Below are positions 47,629 through 57,073 of a stretch of 63,770 nt of DNA, one piece after another (position 1 is the first letter of the stretch; each line of letters starts with the position of its first letter). Made by a program: the position numbers and the translations under genes. The stretch covers positions 1 to 63,770 of the forward strand of contig JAJONO010000017.1 of NCBI GenBank assembly GCA_021323535.1, given 5' to 3'. Under the pieces are notes generated by a model, which made no database searches, was not told the DNA's origin, and saw nothing but the letters and a program-made list of their open reading frames with translations. This DNA is from Bacteroidota bacterium. Lineage in GTDB: Bacteria > Bacteroidota > Bacteroidia > B-17B0 > Aurantibacillaceae.

Positions 47629-48447
47629 ATGAAAAAACTCGTTTTATATCTTTTTTTCCTGTCTGCCGGCATCAATTTCGTGCATGCACAAGGTGGTGTT
47701 ATTATCCTCGAAGGTAATTATCAAGGAAAGAATTTGTATGTACAAAACCCTTTTGGTAGCGGCGGGGTTGGTTTTTGTGTGACTGAAGTAAAGGTGAACG
47801 GTAACATCACGGTGGATGAGATCAACTCAAGCGCTTTTGAAATTGATATGAAGCCGCACAGATTAAATATCGGCGACAAAGTTGAGATCAAAATTTTTCA
47901 CAAAGAAGATTGCAAACCCAAAGTATTAAATCCTGAAGTTTTAAAACCAAAAAGTACTTTCGAAGTTGTTAGCATGAGCGCCGACAAAGAAGGAACTGTA
48001 AAATGGACCACCAAATCTGAAACCGGTAAACTGGCTTTCGCGGTTGAACAATTCCGCTGGAACAAATGGGTGAAAGTTGGAGAGGTTGATGGTAACGGAA
48101 CTCCTACAACAAACGATTATTCTTTTAAAGTAACTCCTCACAGCGGCAAAAATATGGTACGTGTCCGCCAGACAGATTATAGCGGGCAACCACGTTTAAG
48201 CAAGCCAGCTGAATTTGTTAGTGATGTTGCAGAGATTGATTTTGCGCCCTTAAAGGCAAGCAGAGACGTGAATTTCTTCGCTAAAGGTAAAAACGATAAG
48301 CCGATGGAAACCATGTACGAAATCTATGATCAGTACGGTAACATCGTTAAAAAAGGATTTGGAAGTAAGGTTGATGTAAGTAACTTACCGAAAGGCGGTT
48401 ACTTCTTAAACTTCGATAATAAAATGGGCGAATTCGTTAAGAAGTAA
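47629..48447 (+). CDS. Secreted protein of unknown function
   Basis: A 272-residue protein with a signal peptide (LYLFFLSAGINFVHAQ), an N-terminal beta-sandwich-like region with two cysteines (GFCVTEVK, HKEDCKPK), then a fibronectin-like middle (GTVKWTTKSETGKLAFAVEQFRW segment; MVRVRQTDYSGQPRLSKP) and a C-terminal tail (SNLPKGGYFLNFDNKMGEFVKK) that resembles a short T9SS-like sorting motif. The last point is weak. Ends with a good terminator hairpin. Confidence 0.65.
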   Translation: MKKLVLYLFFLSAGINFVHAQGGVIILEGNYQGKNLYVQNPFGSGGVGFCVTEVKVNGNITVDEINSSAFEIDMKPHRLNIGDKVEIKIFHKEDCKPKVLNPEVLKPKSTFEVVSMSADKEGTVKWTTKSETGKLAFAVEQFRWNKWVKVGEVDGNGTPTTNDYSFKVTPHSGKNMVRVRQTDYSGQPRLSKPAEFVSDVAEIDFAPLKASRDVNFFAKGKNDKPMETMYEIYDQYGNIVKKGFGSKVDVSNLPKGGYFLNFDNKMGEFVKK

Positions 48448-48467
48448 GCCTCCAAAAAAGAAATTAT

Positions 48468-48497
48468 AAACCCTCTTCAAAAACGAAGAGGGTTTTT
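48468..48497 (+). terminator. Rho-independent terminator
   Basis: An 11-bp stem AAACCCTCTTC / GAAGAGGGTTT with a 6-base loop AAAAAC, followed by TTT. It lies 20 bases after the stop of the 47629 gene and just before the biotin carrier gene. Confidence 0.9.
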
Positions 48498-48523
48498 TGT
48501 TTTAATAAAGTAAATTTGCTGTT

Positions 48524-49033
48524 ATGTATACAATTACCGTAAACGGAAATAAAGCTTTTAAAACCGATATAAAACTTAATGGCTCTTCTTTTGAAGGTAC
48601 ACTTAACGAGAAACAGGTTAAAGGCGATATTATTAAAATAGATGATTACCAATATCACCTCATTTATAATAATACTTCGTATAACCTGGATGTGGTTAAA
48701 CTTAACGCCGAAGAAAAAACTCTGGTGATAAAGATCAATTCGGTAAAATACAATCTTCAATTAAAAGATAAATACGACGAGCTTCTTCACACCCTTGGCC
48801 TGGACAATTTAGCTACGAAAAAAGTAAGCGACATTAAAGCGCCAATGCCGGGAATGGTTTTAAACGTTTTGGTAGGAGAGGGAACCGCTGTGAAAAAAGG
48901 CGACGCGCTTATTATTCTTGAAGCCATGAAAATGGAAAACATTCTGAAAAGCCCCGCAGACGGAATTGTAAAAAAAGTAATTGCCACCAAAGGCAATGCA
49001 GTAGAAAAAAATCAGGTTTTAATTCAATTCTAA
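48524..49033 (+). CDS. Biotin carboxyl carrier protein (acyl-CoA carboxylase type)
   Basis: A 169-residue protein. N-terminal half is a strand-rich region seen in propionyl-CoA-carboxylase-like carrier subunits; the C-terminal 80 residues form the biotinyl domain with APMPGMVLNVLV and the biotinylation motif EAMKMEN. The lysine of that motif carries the biotin. It is likely the carrier for the biotin carboxylase at 19619, 27 kb away. The start at 48524 follows a TAAATTTG element (48511-48518) by five bases. Confidence 0.88.
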   Translation: MYTITVNGNKAFKTDIKLNGSSFEGTLNEKQVKGDIIKIDDYQYHLIYNNTSYNLDVVKLNAEEKTLVIKINSVKYNLQLKDKYDELLHTLGLDNLATKKVSDIKAPMPGMVLNVLVGEGTAVKKGDALIILEAMKMENILKSPADGIVKKVIATKGNAVEKNQVLIQF

Positions 49034-49045
49034 AAACTACACAAT

Positions 49046-49786
49046 ATGGGAAGCAGGAGAAAGTTCATTAAAACAACAGGCGCTCTCGGACTAACTGCAA
49101 TTACTTCGAAACTGATAAGTAACGAGCAGATCAACGCCCTTGAAACATTTGCAAAATTACCCGGAAACGATCCGGCGTTCACTCTTCCTAAACTCCCATA
49201 CTCTTACAACGCCCTGGAACCTTTCATCGATAAACAAACGATGGAGATCCATTATACAAAACATCATCAGGCTTACGTAAATAAGCTCAACGAAACGCCA
49301 AGCACCAACATTGATTACATGAGCAACGATGCTACAAAATGTACGCATGTAGATAAAACAACATCTATGGTGATCAGAAACAACCTGGGCGGACATTATA
49401 ATCATTCCTTATTCTGGCAGCTTTTAAAACCAAATCCTGAGGGTCATAAAAATCCGGCGGAAGGAAAGCTGGCCGACGCCATCCATAAAGAATTTAAATC
49501 GTTCGAAGAATTTCAGAAGCAATTTGCAGAGAAAGCCACTAAAATTTTTGGAAGTGGCTGGTGCTGGCTCATTGAACAAAACAATACATTAAAAATTACA
49601 ACAACGCCTAATCAGGATAACCCTTTAATGAAGCTTGACCACGAGCGCGGAAAAATAATTTTAGGATTAGATGTATGGGAACATGCTTATTATTTAAAAT
49701 ACCAGAATAAACGTGCCGATTATATTTCAAACTGGTGGAACGTTGTGAACTGGAACAAAGCCGAAGAGCTTTTTAATACCAAATAA
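49046..49786 (+). CDS. Fe/Mn superoxide dismutase with twin-arginine signal peptide
   Basis: A 246-residue superoxide dismutase carrying an N-terminal Tat signal: SRRKFIKTTG, then a hydrophobic stretch, so it should be exported folded by the Tat system. Metal ligands: H69 (MEIHYTKHH), a His in GGHYNHSLFW, Asp and His in LGLDVWEHAYY. The catalytic domain begins FTLPKLPYSYNALEP. Fe versus Mn cannot be told reliably. It follows the carrier gene by 12 bases and is the only clear Tat substrate here; tatA lies at 8655. Confidence 0.93.
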   Translation: MGSRRKFIKTTGALGLTAITSKLISNEQINALETFAKLPGNDPAFTLPKLPYSYNALEPFIDKQTMEIHYTKHHQAYVNKLNETPSTNIDYMSNDATKCTHVDKTTSMVIRNNLGGHYNHSLFWQLLKPNPEGHKNPAEGKLADAIHKEFKSFEEFQKQFAEKATKIFGSGWCWLIEQNNTLKITTTPNQDNPLMKLDHERGKIILGLDVWEHAYYLKYQNKRADYISNWWNVVNWNKAEELFNTK

Positions 49787-49856
49787 ACTTTGAATTACCT
49801 GACTATTTCTCTCAAAGTCCACAGAGAAATTTATAAAAGAATAATTTTATATTAGA

Positions 49857-49896
49857 GCCGCAGATTCACACAGATAATTATCTGCGGAAATCTGTG
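49857..49896 (+). repeat. Dispersed extragenic element
   Basis: Begins ccgcagattcacacagat and ends with its near-inverse, atctgcggaaatctgtg. It shares the CCGCAGA word with the repeats at 43060 and 43158. The GTG at its right edge is an out-of-place start for the next gene. Confidence 0.45.
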
Positions 49897-49908
49897 ACTA
49901 AAAAAACC

Positions 49909-50991
49909 ATGAATCACAAAAACTTCAAAAACATTGACAAGGTAACTTATGGAAGAGGTTCCTTCTCACAACTTGCAGCAACTGTTGAACCAATAAGAGC
50001 CGAGAACAAAAACTATTTTGTTTACATCGTCGATAATTATTTCAAAGGAAAAACACTCAGCAACAATCTTCAGAACAAATCTGAAGATCTTGTGTATTTT
50101 ATCGATGTTGATCCTAACGAACCAACTACTGAACAAATAGATTCACTTCGCGACGAAATTCTTTCTAAGAAAGGATTGCCAAGTGGAGTAATTGGAATTG
50201 GCGGCGGAAGTATCATGGATATTGCAAAAGCATTATCGCTCATGCTTACTAACGAGGGCTCTTCTACTTTATACCAGGGATTAAATTTAATTAAGAAACC
50301 CGGAGTGTATCATCTTGGAGTACCAACCATTTCGGGAACAGGCGCCGAAGTATCTATGACAGCCGTTCTCACAGGCCCGGAAAAAAAACTAGGGTTAAAA
50401 TGCGACTGGACAGTTTTTAACCAGGTAATATTAGATCCTGAATTAATTGCGAGCGTTCCTACCGACTGGTGGTTTTATACCGGTATGGATACTTACATTC
50501 ATTGCATCGAATCCCATAACGGAATCCGTAATAACGCGTTCAGTTTAGCTTATGGCGACAAAGCGCTTGATCTTTGCCGTGATGTGTATTTAAATGAAAA
50601 CAGCGGGCAAAATTCAGCCAACGATGATAAACTGATGGTTGCCTCTTTAATGGGCGGCTTAAGTTTAACATACAGCGAAGTTGGAGTTTGTCACGCTTTA
50701 AGTTACGGACTTTCTAAAATTCTTGGAACGAGGCATTGTTACGCGAACTGCATCATTTTTCAGCATCTTGAAGATGTGTACAAAGAAGGTGTTGACGAGT
50801 TTAAACAAATGATCAGAAAACACAAGATCGAGCTTCCTCAAAATTTACATAAAGAATGGAGCGACGATACCATTACCAAAATGGCCAATGTGAGTTACAA
50901 TCTTCCTTTTATGTGGAACCACGCGTTTGGCGATAACTATAAAGAAATTGCGACGATTGATTATATCAAAGATCTTTTCAGGAGGCTTTAA
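49909..50991 (+). CDS. Iron-containing alcohol dehydrogenase, KdnB-like
   Basis: A dehydrogenase of about 360 residues of the Fe-ADH fold. The NAD loop is GIGGGSIMDIAKALSLM (about 96-112); the metal site has DWWFYTGMDTYIHCIES with Asp and His, followed by SLTYSEVGVCHALSYGLSK with a His ligand. The N-terminal NFKNIDKVTYGRGSFSQL pattern resembles 3-deoxy-D-manno-octulosonate 8-oxidase (KdnB), which makes an 8-oxo-Kdo precursor of lipid A sugars; this identification is tentative. ATG at 49909 is preferred to the GTG 15 bases upstream. Confidence 0.78.
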   Translation: MNHKNFKNIDKVTYGRGSFSQLAATVEPIRAENKNYFVYIVDNYFKGKTLSNNLQNKSEDLVYFIDVDPNEPTTEQIDSLRDEILSKKGLPSGVIGIGGGSIMDIAKALSLMLTNEGSSTLYQGLNLIKKPGVYHLGVPTISGTGAEVSMTAVLTGPEKKLGLKCDWTVFNQVILDPELIASVPTDWWFYTGMDTYIHCIESHNGIRNNAFSLAYGDKALDLCRDVYLNENSGQNSANDDKLMVASLMGGLSLTYSEVGVCHALSYGLSKILGTRHCYANCIIFQHLEDVYKEGVDEFKQMIRKHKIELPQNLHKEWSDDTITKMANVSYNLPFMWNHAFGDNYKEIATIDYIKDLFRRL

Positions 50992-51159
50992 TGCCGGCTA
51001 TAGATACATAACTCCTTTATCTGACAACTGTAATAAGCAAAAGTTAATATAGAAAAACAACCTTTGGTATCTACCAATAGAAATCTATGTGATTGAAAGA
51101 AGTATAAAGACTATCAGGAGACTTTAACACTTCGACTACGCCCGCGGGTAACAAAAAAT

Positions 51160-51184
51160 AAGGCAGACCTTTCGGTCTGCCTTT
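51160..51184 (-). terminator. Rho-independent terminator after the PKD-domain gene
   Basis: A 10-bp stem AAGGCAGACC / GGTCTGCCTT around a 4-base loop. On the minus strand the stem is followed by ATTTTTTG. It lies about 50 bases past the stop of the PKD gene. The 240-base gap here also holds a cttcgactacgcccgcgg word, similar to a common dispersed repeat, but no gene. Confidence 0.8.
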
Positions 51185-51230
51185 AGTGGGGATTTTATTC
51201 GATTTGGAAATGAAGAAAATGTCCGCACTA

Positions 51231-52661
51231 TTATTTACTGATGATCAGCTTCGAATTTTTGGAGGCATTTCCTGAAATTACTTTCACAAAATACGTTCCT
51301 CCATTAACGTTGCTCAGGTCTATTTTATTGTGTACGGAAGCATCGGAACTTTCAACAGTTTCGCTGTATACTTCCTGTCCGAGTACATTATAAATTTTGA
51401 TGTACGAAGTCTTTTCAACTCCATTCATCTTTATTTCAAATTCGCCAGAGCTTGGATTCGGGAACATGACAAATTCTATTGGTGTTACATCCGTTTTTGA
51501 AATAGCTGTTGGCGCCGTGGATGCATCCTTGACGTTTACCATCGCAATGGCATTTGCTGCATTATTGCCAGTTGATTTCCAGATATTGGCATTATAGCAG
51601 GCTTGCGCCGTTGCACCGCAGGCTACCGATACTGTTACGCAGATGTTATAAAATCCTGCCGCTGAATAAGTATGTGAAGGGAAAAGTCCGGTTGAAGTAC
51701 TTCCATCACCCCAGCTCCAGATAGTTGAAACCATGTTGTTAGGATAAGTTGCATATGCGTCCCAAGTAATTGCAGGAAGAGCGGAACTGTCTTTCCACAT
51801 CCAGAAATTTACATTTGCAAAACAGTTTCCTGACAAATTAACTTGTTGTGTAATTGTATCAGAACACCAAACAGAATTAGAATCGGCAACCGTTAACGTT
51901 ACATTGAATAATCCGTTATTAAAAAACTGGTGGTTGATAGGAGTACCAACCCATGTGCCGCTACCATCGCCAAAATTCCAATAGTAAATCGCGTTGTTAA
52001 CGGTTCCTGTTGAAGTGCTTGCGAAAGTCACGTTTCCATTAGAGCCCACCGTGTAACTGAAATTTGCATTAATGTTGCAGGCATTCATATTAACGCTAAT
52101 GGTTTGAGTTGTGGTATAATTACAACCTCCCCCACTTGCTACCATAGTTACAGTATAAACTCCACTTGCTGAGTAAGTGTGCGAAGCAGGAAAAGAACCA
52201 GCTTGTGTTGCTCCGTCGCCAAAAGCAACAGAATAAGTAGCGTTTGGAGCGATACCATTTGAACTATTCGTAAACCAAATATTTCCGTTGGCACCGTTAT
52301 AATAATTAAATGATAAGCTTCCTGAACATGTAGCACTTGAGATTGCGAGTGTTTGTGTAATGTTCGACTGACATCCCGGAGTTGAGGTAGAATCGATCAC
52401 CCAAAGTGTAACACTAAAGTTTGAATTGTAAGCATAGGTGTGGTTTACAGAATTAAGATTCATTCCGCTTTGATTGTTCCCGTCACCAAAATTCCAGTAC
52501 ACCATTGTATTGGTACCGGTACCCGTTGATGTATTAAAGAAGAATACTTGTCCGCCTGGTGCGATTGAGTAAGTGAAATTAGCCTGGCATTGTGCCTTTG
52601 CAAAATTGGCTGTTAAAACCAGAAGAATTACAGCTGCGATTTTTTTAAGTGTCATTTTCAT
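51231..52661 (-). CDS. Secreted PKD-repeat protein with T9SS sorting tail
   Basis: A 476-residue surface or secreted protein: signal peptide (KIAAVILLVLTANFAKAQ), four PKD domains each with the xWxFGDG and xHTYxxxGxYxVTL signatures (for example YWNFGDG, AFGDGATQ, NFGDGSGTW, WSWGDGSTSTG), and a C-terminal sorting domain (MFPNPSSGEFEIKMN, GGTYFVKVIS, KLIISK). Odd-numbered cysteines near domain ends suggest disulfides. No enzyme domain is seen, so an adhesive or structural role is likely. Confidence 0.88.
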   Translation of the reverse strand: MKMTLKKIAAVILLVLTANFAKAQCQANFTYSIAPGGQVFFFNTSTGTGTNTMVYWNFGDGNNQSGMNLNSVNHTYAYNSNFSVTLWVIDSTSTPGCQSNITQTLAISSATCSGSLSFNYYNGANGNIWFTNSSNGIAPNATYSVAFGDGATQAGSFPASHTYSASGVYTVTMVASGGGCNYTTTQTISVNMNACNINANFSYTVGSNGNVTFASTSTGTVNNAIYYWNFGDGSGTWVGTPINHQFFNNGLFNVTLTVADSNSVWCSDTITQQVNLSGNCFANVNFWMWKDSSALPAITWDAYATYPNNMVSTIWSWGDGSTSTGLFPSHTYSAAGFYNICVTVSVACGATAQACYNANIWKSTGNNAANAIAMVNVKDASTAPTAISKTDVTPIEFVMFPNPSSGEFEIKMNGVEKTSYIKIYNVLGQEVYSETVESSDASVHNKIDLSNVNGGTYFVKVISGNASKNSKLIISK

Positions 52662-52754
52662 GTTATTAGTTTTTTAGTGGAGATCCTTAACTAATATCAC
52701 TTATACCCGTGAAATCTCAAAATGGTTTGGTATGAACGGCAAAAAATTATGGAT

Positions 52755-53741
52755 TTAGGCTAAAACGAATGTATTTGACACATTATCAAGTACTTCTAAA
52801 ATTTCTTGAGAAGAATTCAGAGTCACTAATTTGGTTCGTGTAGGTTTAAAGTCAGGAATTCCCCTGAAGTAATTGGCGTAATGATTACGCATTTCCAGGA
52901 TGCCGAGTTTTTCTCCTTTCCATTCAACAGATTTCAGTACGTGTGTCTTGCAAACCTCAACACGGTTCTGAATAGTTGGAGCGGGAAGATGTTCCCCTGT
53001 TTTGAAAAAATGTTTTATTTCATTGAAGATCCACGGATAACCAATCGCTGCGCGGCCAATCATTATTCCATCAACGCCATATTTGTTTTTATACTCCAGC
53101 GCTTTTTCAGGAGAATCGATATCGCCGTTTCCGAAGATCGGAATTTTGATGCGCTGATTATTTTTTACTTCAGAAATGTATTTCCAGTTGGCCTCGCCTT
53201 TATACATCTGGGCACGAGTACGCCCGTGAATGGTCAGAGCCTGAACTCCTACGTCCTGCAAGCGTTCTGCCACTTCCATAATATTAATGGTGGAATCATC
53301 CCAGCCCAGGCGTGTTTTTACAGTAACAGGTAGATTAGTAGAATTTACAACGGCCGTTGTTAAACGAACCATTAAATCGATGTCTTTTAATACGCCTGCT
53401 CCTGCGCCTTTACAAACTACTTTCTTAACAGGACAACCAAAATTAATATCTACCAGGTCGGGTTGCGTGGCGTCAACAATTTTTGCGGAGAGTGCCATGG
53501 CTTCTTCATCGCCACCGAAGATCTGTATTCCGATAGGGCGTTCATAATCGAAAATATCCAGCTTCTTTTTGCTTTTAATGGCGTCGCGTATCAATCCTTC
53601 GCTGCTGATAAATTCAGTATACATCAGATCGGCTCCGTATTGTTTACACACATAACGGAACGGCGGATCGCTCACGTCTTCCATCGGCGCAAGCAACAAT
53701 GGAAAATCGGGCAGCTCAATATTATTTCCGATCTTAATCAA
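52755..53741 (-). CDS. dusB: tRNA-dihydrouridine synthase
   Basis: Flavoenzyme that reduces uridines in the tRNA D loop, 328 residues. FMN site APMEDVSDPPFR (about 18-29), the acid-base cysteine in NFGCPVKKVVCKGAGAGVL (about 98-116), VKTRLGWDD and the ITIHGRTRAQMYKG-type block, and GNGDIDS with DGIMIGRAAIG are all intact. DusB is the likely subfamily on overall pattern. Stands alone. Confidence 0.93.
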   Translation of the reverse strand: MIKIGNNIELPDFPLLLAPMEDVSDPPFRYVCKQYGADLMYTEFISSEGLIRDAIKSKKKLDIFDYERPIGIQIFGGDEEAMALSAKIVDATQPDLVDINFGCPVKKVVCKGAGAGVLKDIDLMVRLTTAVVNSTNLPVTVKTRLGWDDSTINIMEVAERLQDVGVQALTIHGRTRAQMYKGEANWKYISEVKNNQRIKIPIFGNGDIDSPEKALEYKNKYGVDGIMIGRAAIGYPWIFNEIKHFFKTGEHLPAPTIQNRVEVCKTHVLKSVEWKGEKLGILEMRNHYANYFRGIPDFKPTRTKLVTLNSSQEILEVLDNVSNTFVLA

Positions 53742-53888
53742 GGCCGTAAAGATACGGAATTAATAGGAAATGGCGATTTGATAAGGGTTAAGGAATGTTA
53801 GGACTTTTTAAGAGTAAAACCGTTACTGATTTTTCTTCCATAAAAATGTAAACGAAATTTCAGAAGTAAGCCTGCCCGATATTTTGAG

Positions 53889-55886
53889 TTATGGCTGTTG
53901 ATAAAGCTTCTTTAATATTACTTCATACTGCGGGTTTCTTATATATAGGAGTAAATCGTGGCCGCTAGTCTCTGAATTACCTTCGGAAAAATTATAAAAA
54001 TCAAAACTATTGTTGCCCTTTTGTTTCTCTAAGAACATTTTTTGAGTGTTCTTGTTTTCTTCTTCACTATAGCCTAGTGTAGTTGAAGAAAAATCTCTAG
54101 TGTGTTTCTTTCCCTTGAAATAGGGATTAAGTTCTCTTTTCAAAGTTAAATCGGCATTATTGAACCCAATAACAAAACTATAATTATTTGAAGAAGCAAG
54201 TTTGTTTATACGTTCATCGAACAGATCGCGAAATGTATTTTCTCCAGGCATAGCCGGAGCAATTAAAGCCGCATGAAAATTTTTCATTACTGGTATAGAA
54301 AACTGTTGAAGTTCCGAGTCATTGGCTTTATAAAATAACTCAGCGTTCTTTTTTAATCTGTCTGGCACTTTAGAAATCTGGTTAAACATGCTTTCACAAA
54401 CAATATTTGCCCCAAGACTATGGGACACAAAATAAATATCCCTTAAATCAACCCGTTTTATGAGTTGCCTGAGTTTATCTCCCACTTCATAAGATGTTCC
54501 GGTTGCATACCTGAAATTACCCGGTAAATGATCTTTCCTGTCATTATCCGACACGTATGTGCCGTCCCATAGTATTTTAACGAATATGTGTTTTTTGTTT
54601 GTATTAAGGTTTGATATCTTATCGATCAAAGAATCAAGTTTTTCGGAAGCCTGCTCCTGGCTATTATTAAAATCAGCAATCAGAAATGTAAGTTTTACAT
54701 TATCGGGGTCTTTATTCAGTTTAGATGTTTCTTCATTAATAGATCGCTGAATGTGCTCTATTTGCTTTTTTTCATATTCGTCGTAGGACTTCGTGGTTTG
54801 GGCCTCATAAAGGGCTCTAAGCGACGCGTAATAGTCGCAAATGTTATTACACTTTGGAGCGAAACCCTTTTCTGACTCTGTAACAGGATAAATGTCACCA
54901 TTCCTGTCAAATGCGATCGAAAAAACAGTATTGTTTTTCCGGTATGCTTTAAAATCTTTTATTGTATTATTGAAAACAACCCTGTATTTGAATTTATTTT
55001 CGCATATGCAGGAGTTATCTGAAGAACCACTATCCAATAACGGAACAATTGGTTCGCATTTTAATGCCCAATCTTGTAGCTGATTATATGTTCTATAGTA
55101 TAACGTGTAAGGATTGGTGGCAAATATTTTATCAGGATTAAATTTCCGATATTCATGGCTCTTAACAGCGGTGCTGTTCCAGTCAGGATTAATGTCGCAT
55201 ATATCAGGTTTCCCGCTTGCGCAACAGTTGATCCTGAAAACTTTTCTGTCGCCAAGAATATTGCAGGGGGTACATAAATTTAGTTGAATATGCCCTTCTT
55301 TATCGAGATCATAAAAATACAATCCCGAGAAATAAGATAAATTGGTGGTAAGCAACATAGAATCCCTTGAGAGGCTGTTGTACTGACCACTTATTATTTT
55401 CATATCTTCCAATACTGTGCCTAAACTCTGCTTTAAAAAAGCATCGGATTGAAAATAAGTCCCAAACCAATCCCCTTTTTTTATTGCCGGAAACCAATAT
55501 ACCTGGTAAGCGTTCCTCAATTTATCCAGAGTATCGTATTCCAGCTCCACCTTACGCAGGGCAAAATGGTAACTCTTCATCGCCAGCGAATCTTCCGGAA
55601 TACAACGTTTAAAAAGGCTGTTTGTCGCACTTTGCATTTCAGGTGTAATACTTCTTAAAACTCTTCTGGCCTTTGCGTTTTCAAAATTGTTTCTTTCAAT
55701 TGTTACATAATCAAATAGGTTCCTGAGTTTATGCTTTTCATCAACGGGGTAATTCGTGTCACGGCTCGCAAGATGCTTATTCAACGCCGCGGCAGAGTCA
55801 ATCGTTTTTTTTAGATAGAACGTTTCACTGCAACCAAAGACAACAATACCTACAGCCAGAAACAAAATATATTTGTAGTTTCTCAT
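53889..55886 (-). CDS. Putative lipoprotein with C-terminal alpha/beta-hydrolase domain
   Basis: A 665-residue protein with a lipobox (VGIVVFGC, Cys 19). N-terminal half is helical; a cysteine-rich patch lies at about 204-227 (LCTPCN, then INCCASG and DICD), with further cysteines in CEPIVP, SCICE and CNNIC. The C-terminal part is an alpha/beta hydrolase: nucleophile serine in VSHSLGAN, catalytic His in the SGHDLLLY segment near the end. No known family is recognised over the whole length. It starts within the previous gene's stop (4-base overlap), so the two are translated together. Confidence 0.65.
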   Translation of the reverse strand: MRNYKYILFLAVGIVVFGCSETFYLKKTIDSAAALNKHLASRDTNYPVDEKHKLRNLFDYVTIERNNFENAKARRVLRSITPEMQSATNSLFKRCIPEDSLAMKSYHFALRKVELEYDTLDKLRNAYQVYWFPAIKKGDWFGTYFQSDAFLKQSLGTVLEDMKIISGQYNSLSRDSMLLTTNLSYFSGLYFYDLDKEGHIQLNLCTPCNILGDRKVFRINCCASGKPDICDINPDWNSTAVKSHEYRKFNPDKIFATNPYTLYYRTYNQLQDWALKCEPIVPLLDSGSSDNSCICENKFKYRVVFNNTIKDFKAYRKNNTVFSIAFDRNGDIYPVTESEKGFAPKCNNICDYYASLRALYEAQTTKSYDEYEKKQIEHIQRSINEETSKLNKDPDNVKLTFLIADFNNSQEQASEKLDSLIDKISNLNTNKKHIFVKILWDGTYVSDNDRKDHLPGNFRYATGTSYEVGDKLRQLIKRVDLRDIYFVSHSLGANIVCESMFNQISKVPDRLKKNAELFYKANDSELQQFSIPVMKNFHAALIAPAMPGENTFRDLFDERINKLASSNNYSFVIGFNNADLTLKRELNPYFKGKKHTRDFSSTTLGYSEEENKNTQKMFLEKQKGNNSFDFYNFSEGNSETSGHDLLLYIRNPQYEVILKKLYQQP

Positions 55887-57073
55887 TTTATGATTGATTC
55901 CGTGCTTATTCCGAAAATAAGTTGTGGTTTGCTGTTAGTATAATTAAAGAGGTGAAGTTTTTCTGCTTTTTTATCTTTATCAAAAACCGTTCTGTTCCTT
56001 TCTTCCGAAACACAGTTATGTATAAGGTGTTGCGACCACGCGTTGGCCATTCCTCCCTGCGAACCAATAAAAAACTCGAAATCTTTTGGAAGATAGCTAT
56101 GTAACTGGGGCAAGCTTCCTTCAAGATCAAAACCCTGATACTCGAACGCGATAAATGTTCGGGCTTTGTTTAATCCCAGCTGCCCGGCATCCTGATAGGC
56201 AAATCGTGTATGATGCTTTTTAAGCGCAAATCGTTTTTCAGGAATTACCAGATCAGGATAATCCTGTTTATCAACATATGAATTACCGCTGTATGTTTCT
56301 GTGTACGCTTTCACTTTATAGTGGTTTAAAAAACGGAAATGCATACTTCCGCCGCCAGTATAAAACCTATCTCTGAGATCTGCAAACGGTTGAACAAAAT
56401 CTCCCAGATAATCTTCGCACATGTTAAATACAAAAGAGTTAAAATATCTTTGCTGAATAGTATCCTTCGCCTGCCCGCCACCAACTTTAAGTTGCACGAA
56501 AACCAACTGTTGGCTCCGGTTTCGTGGTGAGGTAATATTATTATAAGTGCCTTTCGGATAAGTAATAAATGTAGTCCCTAATGTGAACGCGCTTTGATAT
56601 GAATTGTAAACCCCGGATCGGTTACCATAATACATTGGGTTAATTTCTTCATAAAACCATCTTGGATTGCTTCCAAGGTTAACAGTTAACATTGTGCTCA
56701 GGCAAAGATTAACCATATTCCTGTTCAGGTTCTTTAATCCGTTTTTACTGTCTTTGTTCCCAAGTCCTTTCTTTCCTAATACTAAATTGAATGAAACATT
56801 TGCCGAACCTTGAAACCAGTCGCTTCTGGCCCATCCTCCTGCGGCTAAGCTAAGACAAGCTCCGGTATTCCAGGAAAAAAATAATCCTGTCTTAACTATC
56901 AGATTAGAACTTACCCCTGCATCTCCAATTGGTTTATTCATAAGAGCCACGGCTTCAGGACTACCAAACTGATTTTCTCTTGCTGTTTGGGCAAATGAAA
57001 ACTGTGAAGATAAGAAGCACACCAAAAACATTATTTTAAAACCAGGGAATATTTGTTGGAGTATAGTCATCAA
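55883..57073 (-). CDS. Secreted beta-rich protein coupled to the hydrolase lipoprotein
   Basis: A 396-residue protein with a signal peptide (MFLVCFLSSQFSFAQ). The mature part has repeated aromatic and glycine-rich strands (VSFNLVLGKKGLG, TMLTVNLGSNPRW, FTLGTTFITYPKG), as in outer-membrane barrels, and a C-terminal block with EFFIGSQGGMANAWSQHLIHNCVSE. Homology to polymorphic toxin type 23 domains is conceivable from the SFNLVLGK-x-GLG-type pattern but is only a recollection. Its stop overlaps the next start by four bases (ATGA). Confidence 0.6.
   Translation of the reverse strand: MMTILQQIFPGFKIMFLVCFLSSQFSFAQTARENQFGSPEAVALMNKPIGDAGVSSNLIVKTGLFFSWNTGACLSLAAGGWARSDWFQGSANVSFNLVLGKKGLGNKDSKNGLKNLNRNMVNLCLSTMLTVNLGSNPRWFYEEINPMYYGNRSGVYNSYQSAFTLGTTFITYPKGTYNNITSPRNRSQQLVFVQLKVGGGQAKDTIQQRYFNSFVFNMCEDYLGDFVQPFADLRDRFYTGGGSMHFRFLNHYKVKAYTETYSGNSYVDKQDYPDLVIPEKRFALKKHHTRFAYQDAGQLGLNKARTFIAFEYQGFDLEGSLPQLHSYLPKDFEFFIGSQGGMANAWSQHLIHNCVSEERNRTVFDKDKKAEKLHLFNYTNSKPQLIFGISTESIIK

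Noticed and set aside
55061-55255. Minus-strand ORF within the hydrolase lipoprotein gene
   Set aside because: Out-of-frame shadow on the same strand with no start context.
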